Assembly: GCF_000312425.1 (NCBI RefSeq)
Contig: NZ_HE997181.1
Span: forward strand, 5,669,400 to 5,733,399
Length of the DNA: 64,000 nt
Source: Reyranella massiliensis 521
GTDB taxonomy: Bacteria; Pseudomonadota; Alphaproteobacteria; Reyranellales; Reyranellaceae
Reading direction: 5' to 3'
The number at the start of each line of letters is the position of its first letter. Position 1 is the first letter of the stretch. The notes under the pieces are model-generated. The model was not told the origin of the DNA and did no database searches. It was given only the letters and a program-made list of their open reading frames with translations. The position numbers and the translations under genes are program-made. Positions 51,382-59,807 of this stretch are shown here, piece by piece.

Positions 51382-52345
51382 TGCCTTTGTCCTCGATGAT
51401 CCTGCCCCAGCGGCGGGACTCGGCCGTCACGAAGGCGGCGAACTCACCGGGCGTGTTGCCGCCCGGTTCGGCGCCCAGCGCGGCCATCTGCTGCTTCACC
51501 TCGGGGCTGCGCAGGATCCTCGCGAGCTCCTGAAAGAGCCGGTCCACGATCGACGGCGGCGTTTCCCTCGTGACGAACAAGCCGTTCCAGCCGACGACGT
51601 CGTAATCGGGAAGCCCGGACTCGGCGACGGTCGGAATTTGCGGGGCAAGCGGCAGGCGATGGTCGCTGGTGATGCCGAGCGCTTTCAGCTTGCCGGCCTC
51701 CACGATGGGGAGAGTACCCGGCACGTTCTCGATCATGAAGGTGAGCTGACCGGCCACGAGGTCGGCAAGGGCCGGCGCGCCGCCGCGGTAGGGCACATGC
51801 GTCACGTCGATGCCGGCCATGGCCTTGAAAAGCTCGGTAGCAAGGAAGGGCGTGCTGCCAATGCCGCCCGAGCCATAGTTGAGTTCGCCCGGCCGCGCCT
51901 TGGCGAGTGCGATCAGCTCGGCGACCGAGTCGGCTGGTACGGAGGGATGCACGACGAGCAGGAGAGGGGCGACATTGACGAGCGTGACCGGGATGAAATC
52001 AGCCAGCGGATCGTATGGCATCTTCGCCAGCAGAAAGGGGTTCACGACCAGCGATGGATTGCCCATCAGGATCGTGTAGCCATCGGCCGGTGCCTTCGCG
52101 ACGAGTTCGGCGCCGACCGTGCCGCCTGCGCCGGGCCGGTTGTCGATCACGATCGACTGGCCGAGGGCAGGTCCCAGATGCTGCGCCAGCAACCGCGCCA
52201 TGATGTCGAGTACGCCGGCCCCGGCGGGAAAGGGCACGACGATTCGCACCGGGCGGTCGGGCCAGGCCTGTGCGGCGGCGGTGGGTGGCAGCAATGACGC
52301 CATGGGGAGCAATTGCAGCAGGTGGCGCCTGAACATGGACGGCAT
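51368..52345 (-). CDS. Tripartite tricarboxylate transporter binding protein (TctC/Bug family)
   Basis: Protein of 325 aa. The signal peptide runs MPSMFRRHLLQLLPMASLLP to AAAQ. Family motifs are RPVRIVVPFPAGAGVLDIMAR, VIDNRPGAGGTVGAELVAKA, PADGYTILMG and VPYRGGAPALADL. The ATG at 52345 has GGAGG five bases upstream. No TctA/TctB membrane genes are near, so it is one of the orphan Bug proteins common in some proteobacteria. Its 3' end overlaps the THI5-like gene by 14 bases. Confidence 0.92.
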   Translation of the reverse strand: MPSMFRRHLLQLLPMASLLPPTAAAQAWPDRPVRIVVPFPAGAGVLDIMARLLAQHLGPALGQSIVIDNRPGAGGTVGAELVAKAPADGYTILMGNPSLVVNPFLLAKMPYDPLADFIPVTLVNVAPLLLVVHPSVPADSVAELIALAKARPGELNYGSGGIGSTPFLATELFKAMAGIDVTHVPYRGGAPALADLVAGQLTFMIENVPGTLPIVEAGKLKALGITSDHRLPLAPQIPTVAESGLPDYDVVGWNGLFVTRETPPSIVDRLFQELARILRSPEVKQQMAALGAEPGGNTPGEFAAFVTAESRRWGRIIEDKGIRPE

Positions 52346-52465
52346 CGAAACCTCCGGCGGACATCGAAGCTTAGTCAAGCATGTGCTTTCCGCCAGCAAG
52401 ACCCGCTTCTCATTTGCAGTCCGTGCGACGTTCCGATGGTTGCACGAAGGAGGGGAACGGCCTAT

Positions 52466-52578
52466 CTAGCCACCGTCATCGGGGAGTAGCCGGCCTCATT
52501 CAGAGGTGGATGCGTCAACAGACTTGGTCCTCACGGACTATGGCGTATCCGGCGATCAGCTTGGCGAGACCTTTGGCT
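52466..52578 (+). promoter_or_regulatory. yybP-ykoY (manganese-sensing) riboswitch
   Basis: The region contains the class's conserved core: GGGGAGTAGC (52481-52490), GCGTCAACA (52512-52520), a hairpin GGTCC...GGACT, and GGCGAGACC (52563-52571), in the same order and spacing as the E. coli alx/mntP members. CTAGCCA (52466-52472) can pair partly with TGGCT (52574-52578) to close the element. The downstream gene is a GDT1/TMEM165 transporter, a known target type for Mn2+ export. It fills most of the 302-base gap between the TctC and GDT1 genes; 52346-52465 holds only presumed promoters. Confidence 0.92.
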
Positions 52579-52595
52579 TTCTAGCGTCTTCACCC

Positions 52596-52642
52596 GCGGG
52601 ATCGGGCGGCGCTGGGAGCCATAGGTTCGTGCTCGATCCCGC
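52596..52642 (+). promoter_or_regulatory. Probable expression-platform hairpin of the Mn2+ riboswitch
   Basis: GCGGGATCG (52596-52604) and CGATCCCGC (52634-52642) are perfect 9-bp complements just before the initiation region of the GDT1 gene (CCGAAG, then ATG 52648 or GTG 52657). It fits a translational switch in which Mn2+ binding upstream changes access to the ribosome site. Confidence 0.6.
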
Positions 52643-52647
52643 CGAAG

Positions 52648-53232
52648 ATGCCCCACGTGGAAGCCTTCCTTATTTCAGCCGGTCTCGTGGCTGTCGCCGA
52701 GATTGGCGACAAGACGCAGCTCTTGGCGATGATCCTCGCCAGCCGCTATCGTCGGCCCGTCCCGATCATTCTCGGCATTCTGGTCGCGACCCTGGCCAAT
52801 CATGCGCTGGCCGCCTGGGCCGGTGCCGCCGTCGCCGTCTGGCTGGGACCCGACGCCATGCGCTGGATTCTGGGCGTGCTGTTCCTCGTCATGGCCGGCT
52901 GGTGCCTGATCCCCGACAAGGAAGACGAAGGTCCCAAGGTTGCGGGTGCCGCCGGTGCCTTCGTCGCGACGGCGATCGCTTTCTTCCTGGTCGAGATAGG
53001 CGACAAAACTCAGATCGCCACTGTGGGCCTTGCAGCGCGCTTCAACGATCTCGTTGCCGTTACGGCAGGTACGACGCTTGGCATGATGATTGCCAACGTA
53101 CCGGCTGTGCTGTTCGGCGATGTGTTGGCGCGCAGGGTACCGCTGAAGCTTGTGCGTGCGTCGGCTGCCGCCGCGTTCGTGGTGTTGGGCGTATTGGTTC
53201 TGCTGAAGGTCGACATGGGTTTGCTGAGTTGA
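52648..53232 (+). CDS. GDT1/TMEM165 (UPF0016) family Mn2+/Ca2+ transporter
   Basis: Protein of 194 aa with six predicted membrane helices in two homologous halves, each carrying the signature ExGDKT: AEIGDKTQLLA (E18-T23) and VEIGDKTQIAT (E116-T121). Bacterial relatives export manganese. The start may be the GTG at 52657 (reading EAFLISAG, the family's usual N-terminus, with GAAG nine bases upstream) rather than the ATG at 52648. The Mn2+ riboswitch upstream supports manganese as the substrate. Confidence 0.93.
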   Translation: MPHVEAFLISAGLVAVAEIGDKTQLLAMILASRYRRPVPIILGILVATLANHALAAWAGAAVAVWLGPDAMRWILGVLFLVMAGWCLIPDKEDEGPKVAGAAGAFVATAIAFFLVEIGDKTQIATVGLAARFNDLVAVTAGTTLGMMIANVPAVLFGDVLARRVPLKLVRASAAAAFVVLGVLVLLKVDMGLLS

Positions 53233-53323
53233 TGGCGACATCGACTTTAGTAGACGTCACGAGGCCGTTACCGCTTGTTGTCCATCCTCGTCCTGTTGTC
53301 GCCACATTCCGTGGTGAAAGTCA

Positions 53324-53391
53324 CACCGTCTGCGATGGAGAGAACATTCAATAAAATATCACGGCGACTGCTGTGACAGACGCAGACGGTG
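53324..53391. promoter_or_regulatory. Long-range 11-bp inverted repeat upstream of the RND operon
   Basis: CACCGTCTGCG (53324-53334) and CGCAGACGGTG (53381-53391) are perfect complements 46 bases apart. They flank an AT-rich stretch (ATTCAATAAAATATC) that may hold the promoter, and a small palindrome CTGTGACAG (53371-53379). Two operator half-sites around a promoter is one reading; a long hairpin is another. The rest of the 266-base gap (53233-53498) shows no gene. Confidence 0.4.
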
Positions 53392-53498
53392 ATCGGGGGG
53401 AATCAGGAAAAGTTTGTCGAGGTCGACCGCGCCGGCAACGGGCCGGGCGGGTGGAGACGTGTGTGCCGGTTTTTGATGTAGGGGTGCGGAGAAAGACC

Positions 53499-54698
53499 AT
53501 GCGTATCGAGTGGCCGTCGAAGTTGGCAATGGTTTGCGTCGTTGCCCTCGCTCCGCTGCTGTCTGCGTGCGACGAACAGGCTTCCGCCGACACGCCGAAG
53601 GCGGTTTCTCCCGATGTCGGAATCGTCACGGTGAAGGCGGAGCCGTATGCGCTTGTCCGCGAGCTGCCGGGGCGCGTGGCGCCGACACGCGTGGCGGACG
53701 TTCGGCCCCGCGTGTCCGGCATCGTCACGGCGCGCCTGTTCAACCAGGGCAGCGACGTCAAGGCAGGTGACGCGCTCTACCAGATCGATCCCAAGCCGTT
53801 CGAAGTCGAATTGCAGGCAAGCGAAGCGGCCCTCGAGAAAGCCAGGGCCGGGCTCGACCTCGCGGTCCCGCAGGCGACGCGTTCGGCTGCGCTGGCCAAG
53901 ACGCAGGCCATTTCCACGGCCCAGCACGAAATTGCCGTGGCAACGGTGAATCAGGCAAGGGCAGAGGTGGCCGCCCGCGAAGCCGACGTCGCCCGTGCGA
54001 AGCTCAATCTCGAATACGCCACCATCCGCGCCCCGATCAGTGGCCGTATCGGTGCGGCCCGCATCAGCGAAGGCGCGCTGGTCGTGCAGAACGACACGTC
54101 GAACCTTGCCACGATCCAGCAGCTCGATCCGATCTATGCCGACTTCACCCAGTCGGCCGCCGAGCTCAACAAGCTGCGCCGTGCCGTCGAGTCCGGCGAC
54201 CTGGAGCGTATTGCTCCCGATTCCGTGAAGGTAAGGCTGCTGCTCGACGACGGCACGCGCTACCCGCTGACCGGCAAGCTGCTCTTCTCCGAGGCGCGTG
54301 TCGATGCGTCGACCGGCCAGGTGACCCTGCGCGGCGAATTCCTCAATCCCGACAAGGTGCTCCTGCCGGGCATGTACGTGCGTGTCCTGATCGAGCAGGG
54401 CATCGACAGCGATGCGATCACGGTGCCGGAGCAGGCCATCCAGCGCAACGGCGGCGGCGGCAGCGAAGTGTTCGTGATCAAGGGCGACAATCGCGCCGCG
54501 ATCCAGTCGGTGCGCCTGGGGGGATTGCAGGACGGCAAGTGGCTGGTGCTCGACGGCCTGAAGCCGGGCGACCGCGTCGTGGTCGATGGCTTCCAGAAGT
54601 TCGTAGCGGGCGATGCCGTCAACCCGCGGTCGCTCAGCCAGTCGGCCGAAGCCAACGACGACGACAATCCGGTCAAGACCATCAGCGCGACCCGTTGA
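53499..54698 (+). CDS. RND efflux periplasmic adaptor (AcrA/MexA family)
   Basis: Lipoprotein of 399 aa linking an RND pump to an outer-membrane channel. The lipobox is LLSAC (C24). The barrel-sandwich core begins GRVAPTRVADVRPRVSGIVTARLF, an alpha-helical hairpin rich in Ala/Glu spans about 100-165, and YATIRAPISGRIGAARISEGALV is the second lipoyl half. KVLLPGMYVRVLIEQG is family-typical. The ATG at 53499 has GGAGAAAG; the upstream frame is not coding. The pump gene follows 17 bases later. Confidence 0.93.
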   Translation: MRIEWPSKLAMVCVVALAPLLSACDEQASADTPKAVSPDVGIVTVKAEPYALVRELPGRVAPTRVADVRPRVSGIVTARLFNQGSDVKAGDALYQIDPKPFEVELQASEAALEKARAGLDLAVPQATRSAALAKTQAISTAQHEIAVATVNQARAEVAAREADVARAKLNLEYATIRAPISGRIGAARISEGALVVQNDTSNLATIQQLDPIYADFTQSAAELNKLRRAVESGDLERIAPDSVKVRLLLDDGTRYPLTGKLLFSEARVDASTGQVTLRGEFLNPDKVLLPGMYVRVLIEQGIDSDAITVPEQAIQRNGGGGSEVFVIKGDNRAAIQSVRLGGLQDGKWLVLDGLKPGDRVVVDGFQKFVAGDAVNPRSLSQSAEANDDDNPVKTISATR

Positions 54699-54715
54699 CG
54701 TCCTAGCGATCCGCC

Positions 54716-57700
54716 ATGCCGAGTTTCTTCATCGATCGGCCCATCTTCGCATGGGTCGTAGCCCTCTTCATTTGCCTGATCGGCGCGATCTCCGTGCCGC
54801 TGCTGGCGATTGCGCAGTACCCGATCATCGCGCCGCCCTCGATCTCGGTGAGCACGAGCTATCCCGGCGCATCGCCTGAGAACCTCTACAACAGCGTAAC
54901 GCGCCTCATCGAAGAGGAGCTGAACGGGGCCTCCGGCATCCTGAACTTCGAGTCGGCCAGCGACTCGCTGGGGCAGGTCGAGATCATCGCGAACTTCGAG
55001 CCCGGCACCGATCCCAGCATGGCCTCGGTCGAGGTGCAGAACCGCATCAAGCGCGTGGAAGCGCGTCTGCCGCGCTCGGTTATCCAGCAGGGTATTCTGA
55101 TCGAGGAAGCCTCGAGCGCGGTGCTGCAGATCATCACGCTCACCTCGACCGACGGCAGCCTCGACGAGGTCGGCCTCGGCGACTTCATGGTCCGCAACGT
55201 GCTGGGCGAGATCCGGCGTATTCCCGGTGTCGGCCGTGCCACGCTCTACTCGACGGAGCGGTCGCTGCGCGTCTGGGTCGATCCTTCCAAGCTGGTGGGG
55301 TACGGCCTGACGGCGGACGACGTCACGCGGGCGATCAGCGCCCAGAATGCGCAGGTCGCCTCGGGCAGCGTCGGCGCCGAGCCCAGCACGCCGCAGCAGC
55401 CCGTGTCGGCGCTGGTGCTGGTGAAGGGCCAGCTCGGAACGCCCGAGGAATTCGGCGCCATCGTGTTGCGTGCCAATCCGGACGGCTCGACCGTGCGGCT
55501 GCGCGATGTCGCCCGCGTCGAGATCGGCGGGATGGGCTACCAGTTCACCACTCGCCTGAACGGAAAGCCGACGGCGGGCCTTTCGGTGCTGCTGTCGCCG
55601 ACCGGCAACGCGCTCGCCACGGCAAGCGCCGTCGAGGCGAAGATGAAGGAGCTGTCCCGCTTCTTCCCCGCCAACATCAGCTACCAGATTCCCTACAACA
55701 TCACGCCGGTCGTGAAGGCCTCCATCCAGAAGGTCGTCATGACCCTGATCGAGGCGGTGGTGCTGGTCTTCATCGTGATGTTCCTGTTCCTGCAGAACAT
55801 CCGCTACACCATCATTCCGACCATCGTAGTGCCGGTCGCCCTGCTCGGCACCTGTGCCACGCTGCTGGCGGTAGGCTATTCGATCAACATGCTGACCTTG
55901 TTCGGCATGGTGCTGGCCATCGGCATCCTGGTCGACGACGCCATCGTGGTGGTCGAGAACGTCGAGCGCATCATGGCCGAGGAGGGATTGTCGCCCAAGG
56001 AGGCGACCCGCAAGGCGATGACCCAGATCACCAGCGCGATCGTCGGCATCACCCTGGTGCTGGTCGCTGTGTTCCTGCCCATGGCCTTCTTCCCGGGCTC
56101 GGTCGGCATCATCTACCGCCAGTTCTCCGTCACCATGGTGGCGGCCATCGGCTTCTCCGCCCTGATGGCGCTGTCGCTGACGCCGGCGCTCTGCGCCACT
56201 CTGCTGAAGCCGGTCGCGGCTGGCCATGGTCATGCCAAGCGCGGCCCGTTCGGCCTCTTCAACCGCGCGCTCGACGGGGTGCGCGACCGCTATACCGGCG
56301 TGGTCGGCTGGTCGCTGAAGCGGACGGGCCGCCTGATGGCGATCTACGCCGCCCTGCTGCTCGCGCTCGGCTGGGCGTTCGTGCGCCTGCCCGGCGGCTT
56401 CCTGCCGATCGACGACCAGGGCTTCATCACCACGGACGTTCAGACGCCGGCCGACGCTTCGTACAACCGCACCCAGGCCGCGGTCGAGAAGGTCGAGAAG
56501 TACCTGGCCGAAAAGCCGGGCGTCGGGGATGTCACCTTCATCACCGGCTACAGCTTCCTCGGCCAGGGCCTCAACACCGCGCAGGCCTTCATCACCCTGA
56601 AGGACTGGTCCGAACGCGGCCCGAACGAATCGGCGGCTGCCATTGTCGCCGACATCAACCGCGATATGGCGGCGATCCGCGACGCCGAGGTCTCGGCCCT
56701 GCAGCCGCCGCCGATCGACAATCTCGGCAATTCGGCGGGCTTCAGCTTCCGCCTGCAGGACCGTGGTCAAAAAGGCCAGGCGGCGTTGAACAGGGCGGCG
56801 GAGCAACTGGTTGCTGCGGCCAACGCCAGCCCGATCCTGCAGAACGTCTATATCGAAGGCCTGCCCGCAGCGCCGCAGGTCAATCTGATGATCGACCGCG
56901 AGAAGGCGAGCGCCTTTGGGGTCACCTTCGAGGATATCAACAACACGATATCGACCAATCTCGGCTCGGCCTATGTCAACGATTTCCCCAACCAGGGCCG
57001 CATGCAGCGCGTCATCGTGCAGAGCGAAGCCGCGAGCCGCATGAATCCCGACGGCATCCTGGGATACAACGTCAGGAACTCGCTGGGGCAGCTCGTGCCG
57101 TTCTCGTCCTTCGCCACGGTCGAATGGGCGAAGGGGCCGACGCAGATCGTGGGCTTCAACTACTACCCCTCGGTCCGTATCAGCGGCGAGGCGAAGCCAG
57201 ACTATACCAGCGGCGACGCACTGGCCGAGATGGAACGGCTCGCCGGCCAGTTGCCGCGCGGGTTCGGCTACGAATGGACCGGGCAGTCGTTGCAGGAGAA
57301 GCTCTCGGGGTCGCAGGCGCCGTTCCTGCTCGCACTGTCGGCTCTGGTCGTCTTCCTCTGCCTCGCCGCTCTGTACGAGAGCTGGACGATTCCCATCGCC
57401 GTGCTGCTGACGGTACCGCTCGGCATGGCTGGCGCAGTGGTCGCGGCCAATCTGCGCGGGCTGTCGAACGACGTGTACTTCACGGTCGGGCTGATCACGA
57501 TCATCGGCCTTGCCGCCAAGGACGCCATCCTGATCATCGAGTTCGCCAAGGATCTGCGGGCCCGCGGCAAGCCGCTGGTCGAGGCGACGCTTGAAGCCTG
57601 CAAGCTGCGCTTCCGGCCGATCCTCATGACCGGCTTTGCCTTCGTCTGCGGCGTGCTGCCGATGGCGATCGCGACCGGCGCCGGCGGCAAGAGCCAGCAG

Positions 57701-57862
57701 GCGCTCGGCACCGGCGTCATGGGCGGCATGATTGCCGTCGTGGTGCTGGCGCTGCTGATGGTCCCGGTGTTCTTCGTGGTGGTGCAGCGTGTGCTGGGTC
57801 GCGATCGCGAGAAGAAGACCGCGGCTGCGCCGCCGGCGTCAGTCCAGCAGCCAGCGGAATGA
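54716..57862 (+). CDS. RND multidrug efflux permease (AcrB/MexB, HAE1 family)
   Basis: Inner-membrane proton-driven pump of 1048 aa, normal for AcrB. Its N-terminus is MPSFFIDRPIFAWVVALFIC. The proton-relay aspartates lie in GILVDDAIVVVENVERIM. There are twelve hydrophobic segments in two repeats with large periplasmic loops after TM1 and TM7. GFLPIDDQGFITTDVQTP and LIEFAKDLRARGKPL are conserved. No outer-membrane factor or repressor gene is next to it, so it must use a TolC-type channel encoded elsewhere. Its end overlaps the convergent DUF4336 gene by 24 bases. Confidence 0.96.
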   Translation: MPSFFIDRPIFAWVVALFICLIGAISVPLLAIAQYPIIAPPSISVSTSYPGASPENLYNSVTRLIEEELNGASGILNFESASDSLGQVEIIANFEPGTDPSMASVEVQNRIKRVEARLPRSVIQQGILIEEASSAVLQIITLTSTDGSLDEVGLGDFMVRNVLGEIRRIPGVGRATLYSTERSLRVWVDPSKLVGYGLTADDVTRAISAQNAQVASGSVGAEPSTPQQPVSALVLVKGQLGTPEEFGAIVLRANPDGSTVRLRDVARVEIGGMGYQFTTRLNGKPTAGLSVLLSPTGNALATASAVEAKMKELSRFFPANISYQIPYNITPVVKASIQKVVMTLIEAVVLVFIVMFLFLQNIRYTIIPTIVVPVALLGTCATLLAVGYSINMLTLFGMVLAIGILVDDAIVVVENVERIMAEEGLSPKEATRKAMTQITSAIVGITLVLVAVFLPMAFFPGSVGIIYRQFSVTMVAAIGFSALMALSLTPALCATLLKPVAAGHGHAKRGPFGLFNRALDGVRDRYTGVVGWSLKRTGRLMAIYAALLLALGWAFVRLPGGFLPIDDQGFITTDVQTPADASYNRTQAAVEKVEKYLAEKPGVGDVTFITGYSFLGQGLNTAQAFITLKDWSERGPNESAAAIVADINRDMAAIRDAEVSALQPPPIDNLGNSAGFSFRLQDRGQKGQAALNRAAEQLVAAANASPILQNVYIEGLPAAPQVNLMIDREKASAFGVTFEDINNTISTNLGSAYVNDFPNQGRMQRVIVQSEAASRMNPDGILGYNVRNSLGQLVPFSSFATVEWAKGPTQIVGFNYYPSVRISGEAKPDYTSGDALAEMERLAGQLPRGFGYEWTGQSLQEKLSGSQAPFLLALSALVVFLCLAALYESWTIPIAVLLTVPLGMAGAVVAANLRGLSNDVYFTVGLITIIGLAAKDAILIIEFAKDLRARGKPLVEATLEACKLRFRPILMTGFAFVCGVLPMAIATGAGGKSQQALGTGVMGGMIAVVVLALLMVPVFFVVVQRVLGRDREKKTAAAPPASVQQPAE

Positions 57863-58588
57863 CCGGCGGAGTTCGGCAGCTCCGTCGGTTTCGAACCAGC
57901 GCCCGTGTGCGATGATCACGCGCTCGGGGTTCCAGGCGATCATCCTCTCGACGGCGGCCTTCATCGCGGGCCGCTGCCGAGCGAAGGTCGCGCGCAGGTC
58001 GCGCGGCGTCTGACCGTCGGGCGCGGCCACGCCGCCCAGCTTCACCAGCCAGCGCAGCGCGAACGAGCCCAGCTTGTGCGGCTCGAAATTCTCGATGAGG
58101 TCGGCCAGCACGAGGGTGCGGCTGGCGTGATGGAAGAACACGACCTCGGTCATGTAGCTGCCGGCCACCGGCAGGGTCGCAATCGCTTTGTCCCAGGGAT
58201 AGCCGGTCTCGCGATCGAGAGGGCGGAAGCGCGGTGCGATGCGGCCCTTCGCCTGCTCTTCGATCCGCGGCGCCAGCCAGACGTCGGCGCGCGGGAAGGC
58301 CGCCTTCCACTCCGGGATCCACCAGTAGTGGATGCGGTTGGGCCCGACGATCCAGCGCACGTTGCCGGCGGCGACGACTTCCGTCCGCAAGGACGGGGGC
58401 AGCGGCGTCGGCGAATGGATGAAGAGATCGTCGCCGAGCCGGATTACCGTCATGCGGGTCGGGAACGGCACCTTCAGGCCGGGCAGCGCGCCGAAACGGA
58501 TGGTCGGCCCGTCGACGATCCAGAGGTCGGGCGCAACGGCTTTCAGGGTGTTGAGCGGCGGATAGGTCGCGTCGCCGTGCCCGCACAT
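57839..58588 (-). CDS. DUF4336 domain protein (MBL-fold-like)
   Basis: Protein of 249 aa. YPPLNTLKAVAPDLWIVDGPTIRFG at the start and the IVGPNRIHYWWIPEWKAAFP segment identify DUF4336, a metallo-beta-lactamase-like group. Later VVFFHHASRTLVLADLIENF and VIIAHGRWFE resemble MBL metal-site positions, but the HxHxDH motif is missing, so catalysis is uncertain. No signal peptide. It lies 21 bases upstream of the end of the COG0523 gene's stop, in the same direction, with the GTPase gene upstream. Confidence 0.83.
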   Translation of the reverse strand: MCGHGDATYPPLNTLKAVAPDLWIVDGPTIRFGALPGLKVPFPTRMTVIRLGDDLFIHSPTPLPPSLRTEVVAAGNVRWIVGPNRIHYWWIPEWKAAFPRADVWLAPRIEEQAKGRIAPRFRPLDRETGYPWDKAIATLPVAGSYMTEVVFFHHASRTLVLADLIENFEPHKLGSFALRWLVKLGGVAAPDGQTPRDLRATFARQRPAMKAAVERMIAWNPERVIIAHGRWFETDGAAELRRSFRWLLD

Positions 58589-58609
58589 GGAGGTGAACTC
58601 CGTGCGAGC

Positions 58610-59785
58610 CTACGGCTTCTTTTCGTCCGACTGACCCCAGCCTTTCTTCTCGGCATCGAAGAAGGAGGCAAAGACCTTGCGGATTGTGCTTTCGGCGATG
58701 TCGCGGGTGATGAATACGACGCGGCTCTTGCGGTCGTCGCCCTCGGGCCAGGCGTCGAGCGTCGCCGGCGGATGGAAGACGTGCTGCACGCCGTGAATGA
58801 CCACCGGCTTGTCGGTGTCCTTGACGTTCAGGATGCCCTTCATCCGCAGGAGGTCGGGCCCGCGATAGGTCACCAGCGCGTCGAAGGCGGCCGCGACCGT
58901 CGACCAGCTCATCGGCTCGTCGAAGGTCATGCAGAAGGCCTTGATGCGATCGTCGTGGCGGTTGGGATTGTGCGGATCCTGCTCGCCGCCATGCTCGTGG
59001 TCGTGATGGTCATGACCATGATCGTGGCCATGCCCATGGCCATGCTCGTGACCATGGTGATGGTGGTGACCGCCGCCGCCATGTTCGTGCTCGTAGGCTT
59101 CTTCGTGAAGCCAGCGCTTCACGTCGGCGGTCTTGGTTTCGGGATTGTAGAGGCCGGCATTCAGGATCTGGTTGGGGTCGACCTCGCCGCCGGAAATGGC
59201 GTGGAACGGCGCACCGGGGTTGAGCTGGTGCAGGCGGCTCTTGAGCTGCTCGAGCTTCGGCGCGTCGCTGATGTCGGTCTTGGTGAGCAGCAGCCGGTCG
59301 GCCACCGCGGCCTGCTTCACGGCTTCCTCGTGGTTGTCGAGTGTGCTCTCGCCGTTCACGCCGTCGACCGTCGTCACCACGCCGTCGAGGCGATAGCGCG
59401 AGGCGAGCAACGGGTCCGTCATCAGCGTGTGCAGGATGGGGGCGGGGTCGGCCAGCCCGGTGGTCTCGACCACCATGCGCTTGAATGGCGTCACCTCGCC
59501 GCGCGAGCGCTTCAGGAACAGCTCGCTCATGGTGCGCACCAGGTCGCCGCGTACCGTGCAGCAGAGGCAGCCCGAGTTCAGCGTGACCATGCCCTCGTCG
59601 TCGGACTTCTCGACCAGCAGGTGATCGAGCCCGATCTCGCCGAATTCGTTGATGATCACGGCCGTGTCGGCCAGTTCCGGCCGCCGCAGCAGCTTGTTCA
59701 GAAGGGTGGTCTTGCCGCTGCCGAGGAAGCCCGTCAGCACGGTGACGGGAATGCGCTGTTCGGCGGCGTTCTGCGTGTCACTCAT
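58610..59785 (-). CDS. COG0523 (CobW/YjiA-like) metallochaperone GTPase with His-rich loop
   Basis: G3E GTPase of 391 aa. P-loop GFLGSGKTT (19-27), metal-binding CLCC (73-76 in SGCLCCTVRGD), NEFGEIG, ETTGLADP, and TKTD (168-171). Between the GTPase and C-terminal CobW domains lies a His-rich linker (about 232-272) with more than 20 histidines, typical of zinc- or nickel/cobalt-handling members. The C-terminal domain includes LLRMKGILN and VVIHGVQHVFHP. The metal is not determined; no Zur box or nitrile hydratase/cobalamin gene was recognised nearby. CHAD lies upstream, DUF4336 downstream. Confidence 0.92.
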   Translation of the reverse strand: MSDTQNAAEQRIPVTVLTGFLGSGKTTLLNKLLRRPELADTAVIINEFGEIGLDHLLVEKSDDEGMVTLNSGCLCCTVRGDLVRTMSELFLKRSRGEVTPFKRMVVETTGLADPAPILHTLMTDPLLASRYRLDGVVTTVDGVNGESTLDNHEEAVKQAAVADRLLLTKTDISDAPKLEQLKSRLHQLNPGAPFHAISGGEVDPNQILNAGLYNPETKTADVKRWLHEEAYEHEHGGGGHHHHHGHEHGHGHGHDHGHDHHDHEHGGEQDPHNPNRHDDRIKAFCMTFDEPMSWSTVAAAFDALVTYRGPDLLRMKGILNVKDTDKPVVIHGVQHVFHPPATLDAWPEGDDRKSRVVFITRDIAESTIRKVFASFFDAEKKGWGQSDEKKP

Positions 59786-59807
59786 GAAACTCTCGCTACG
59801 AAGGAGG

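Noticed and set aside
54260..56806. Very long minus-strand open frame (848 codons) across the RND pump gene
   Set aside because: Composition is His/Asp/Arg-rich with no domain; it is the mirror frame of a GC-rich pump gene with clear homology on the plus strand.
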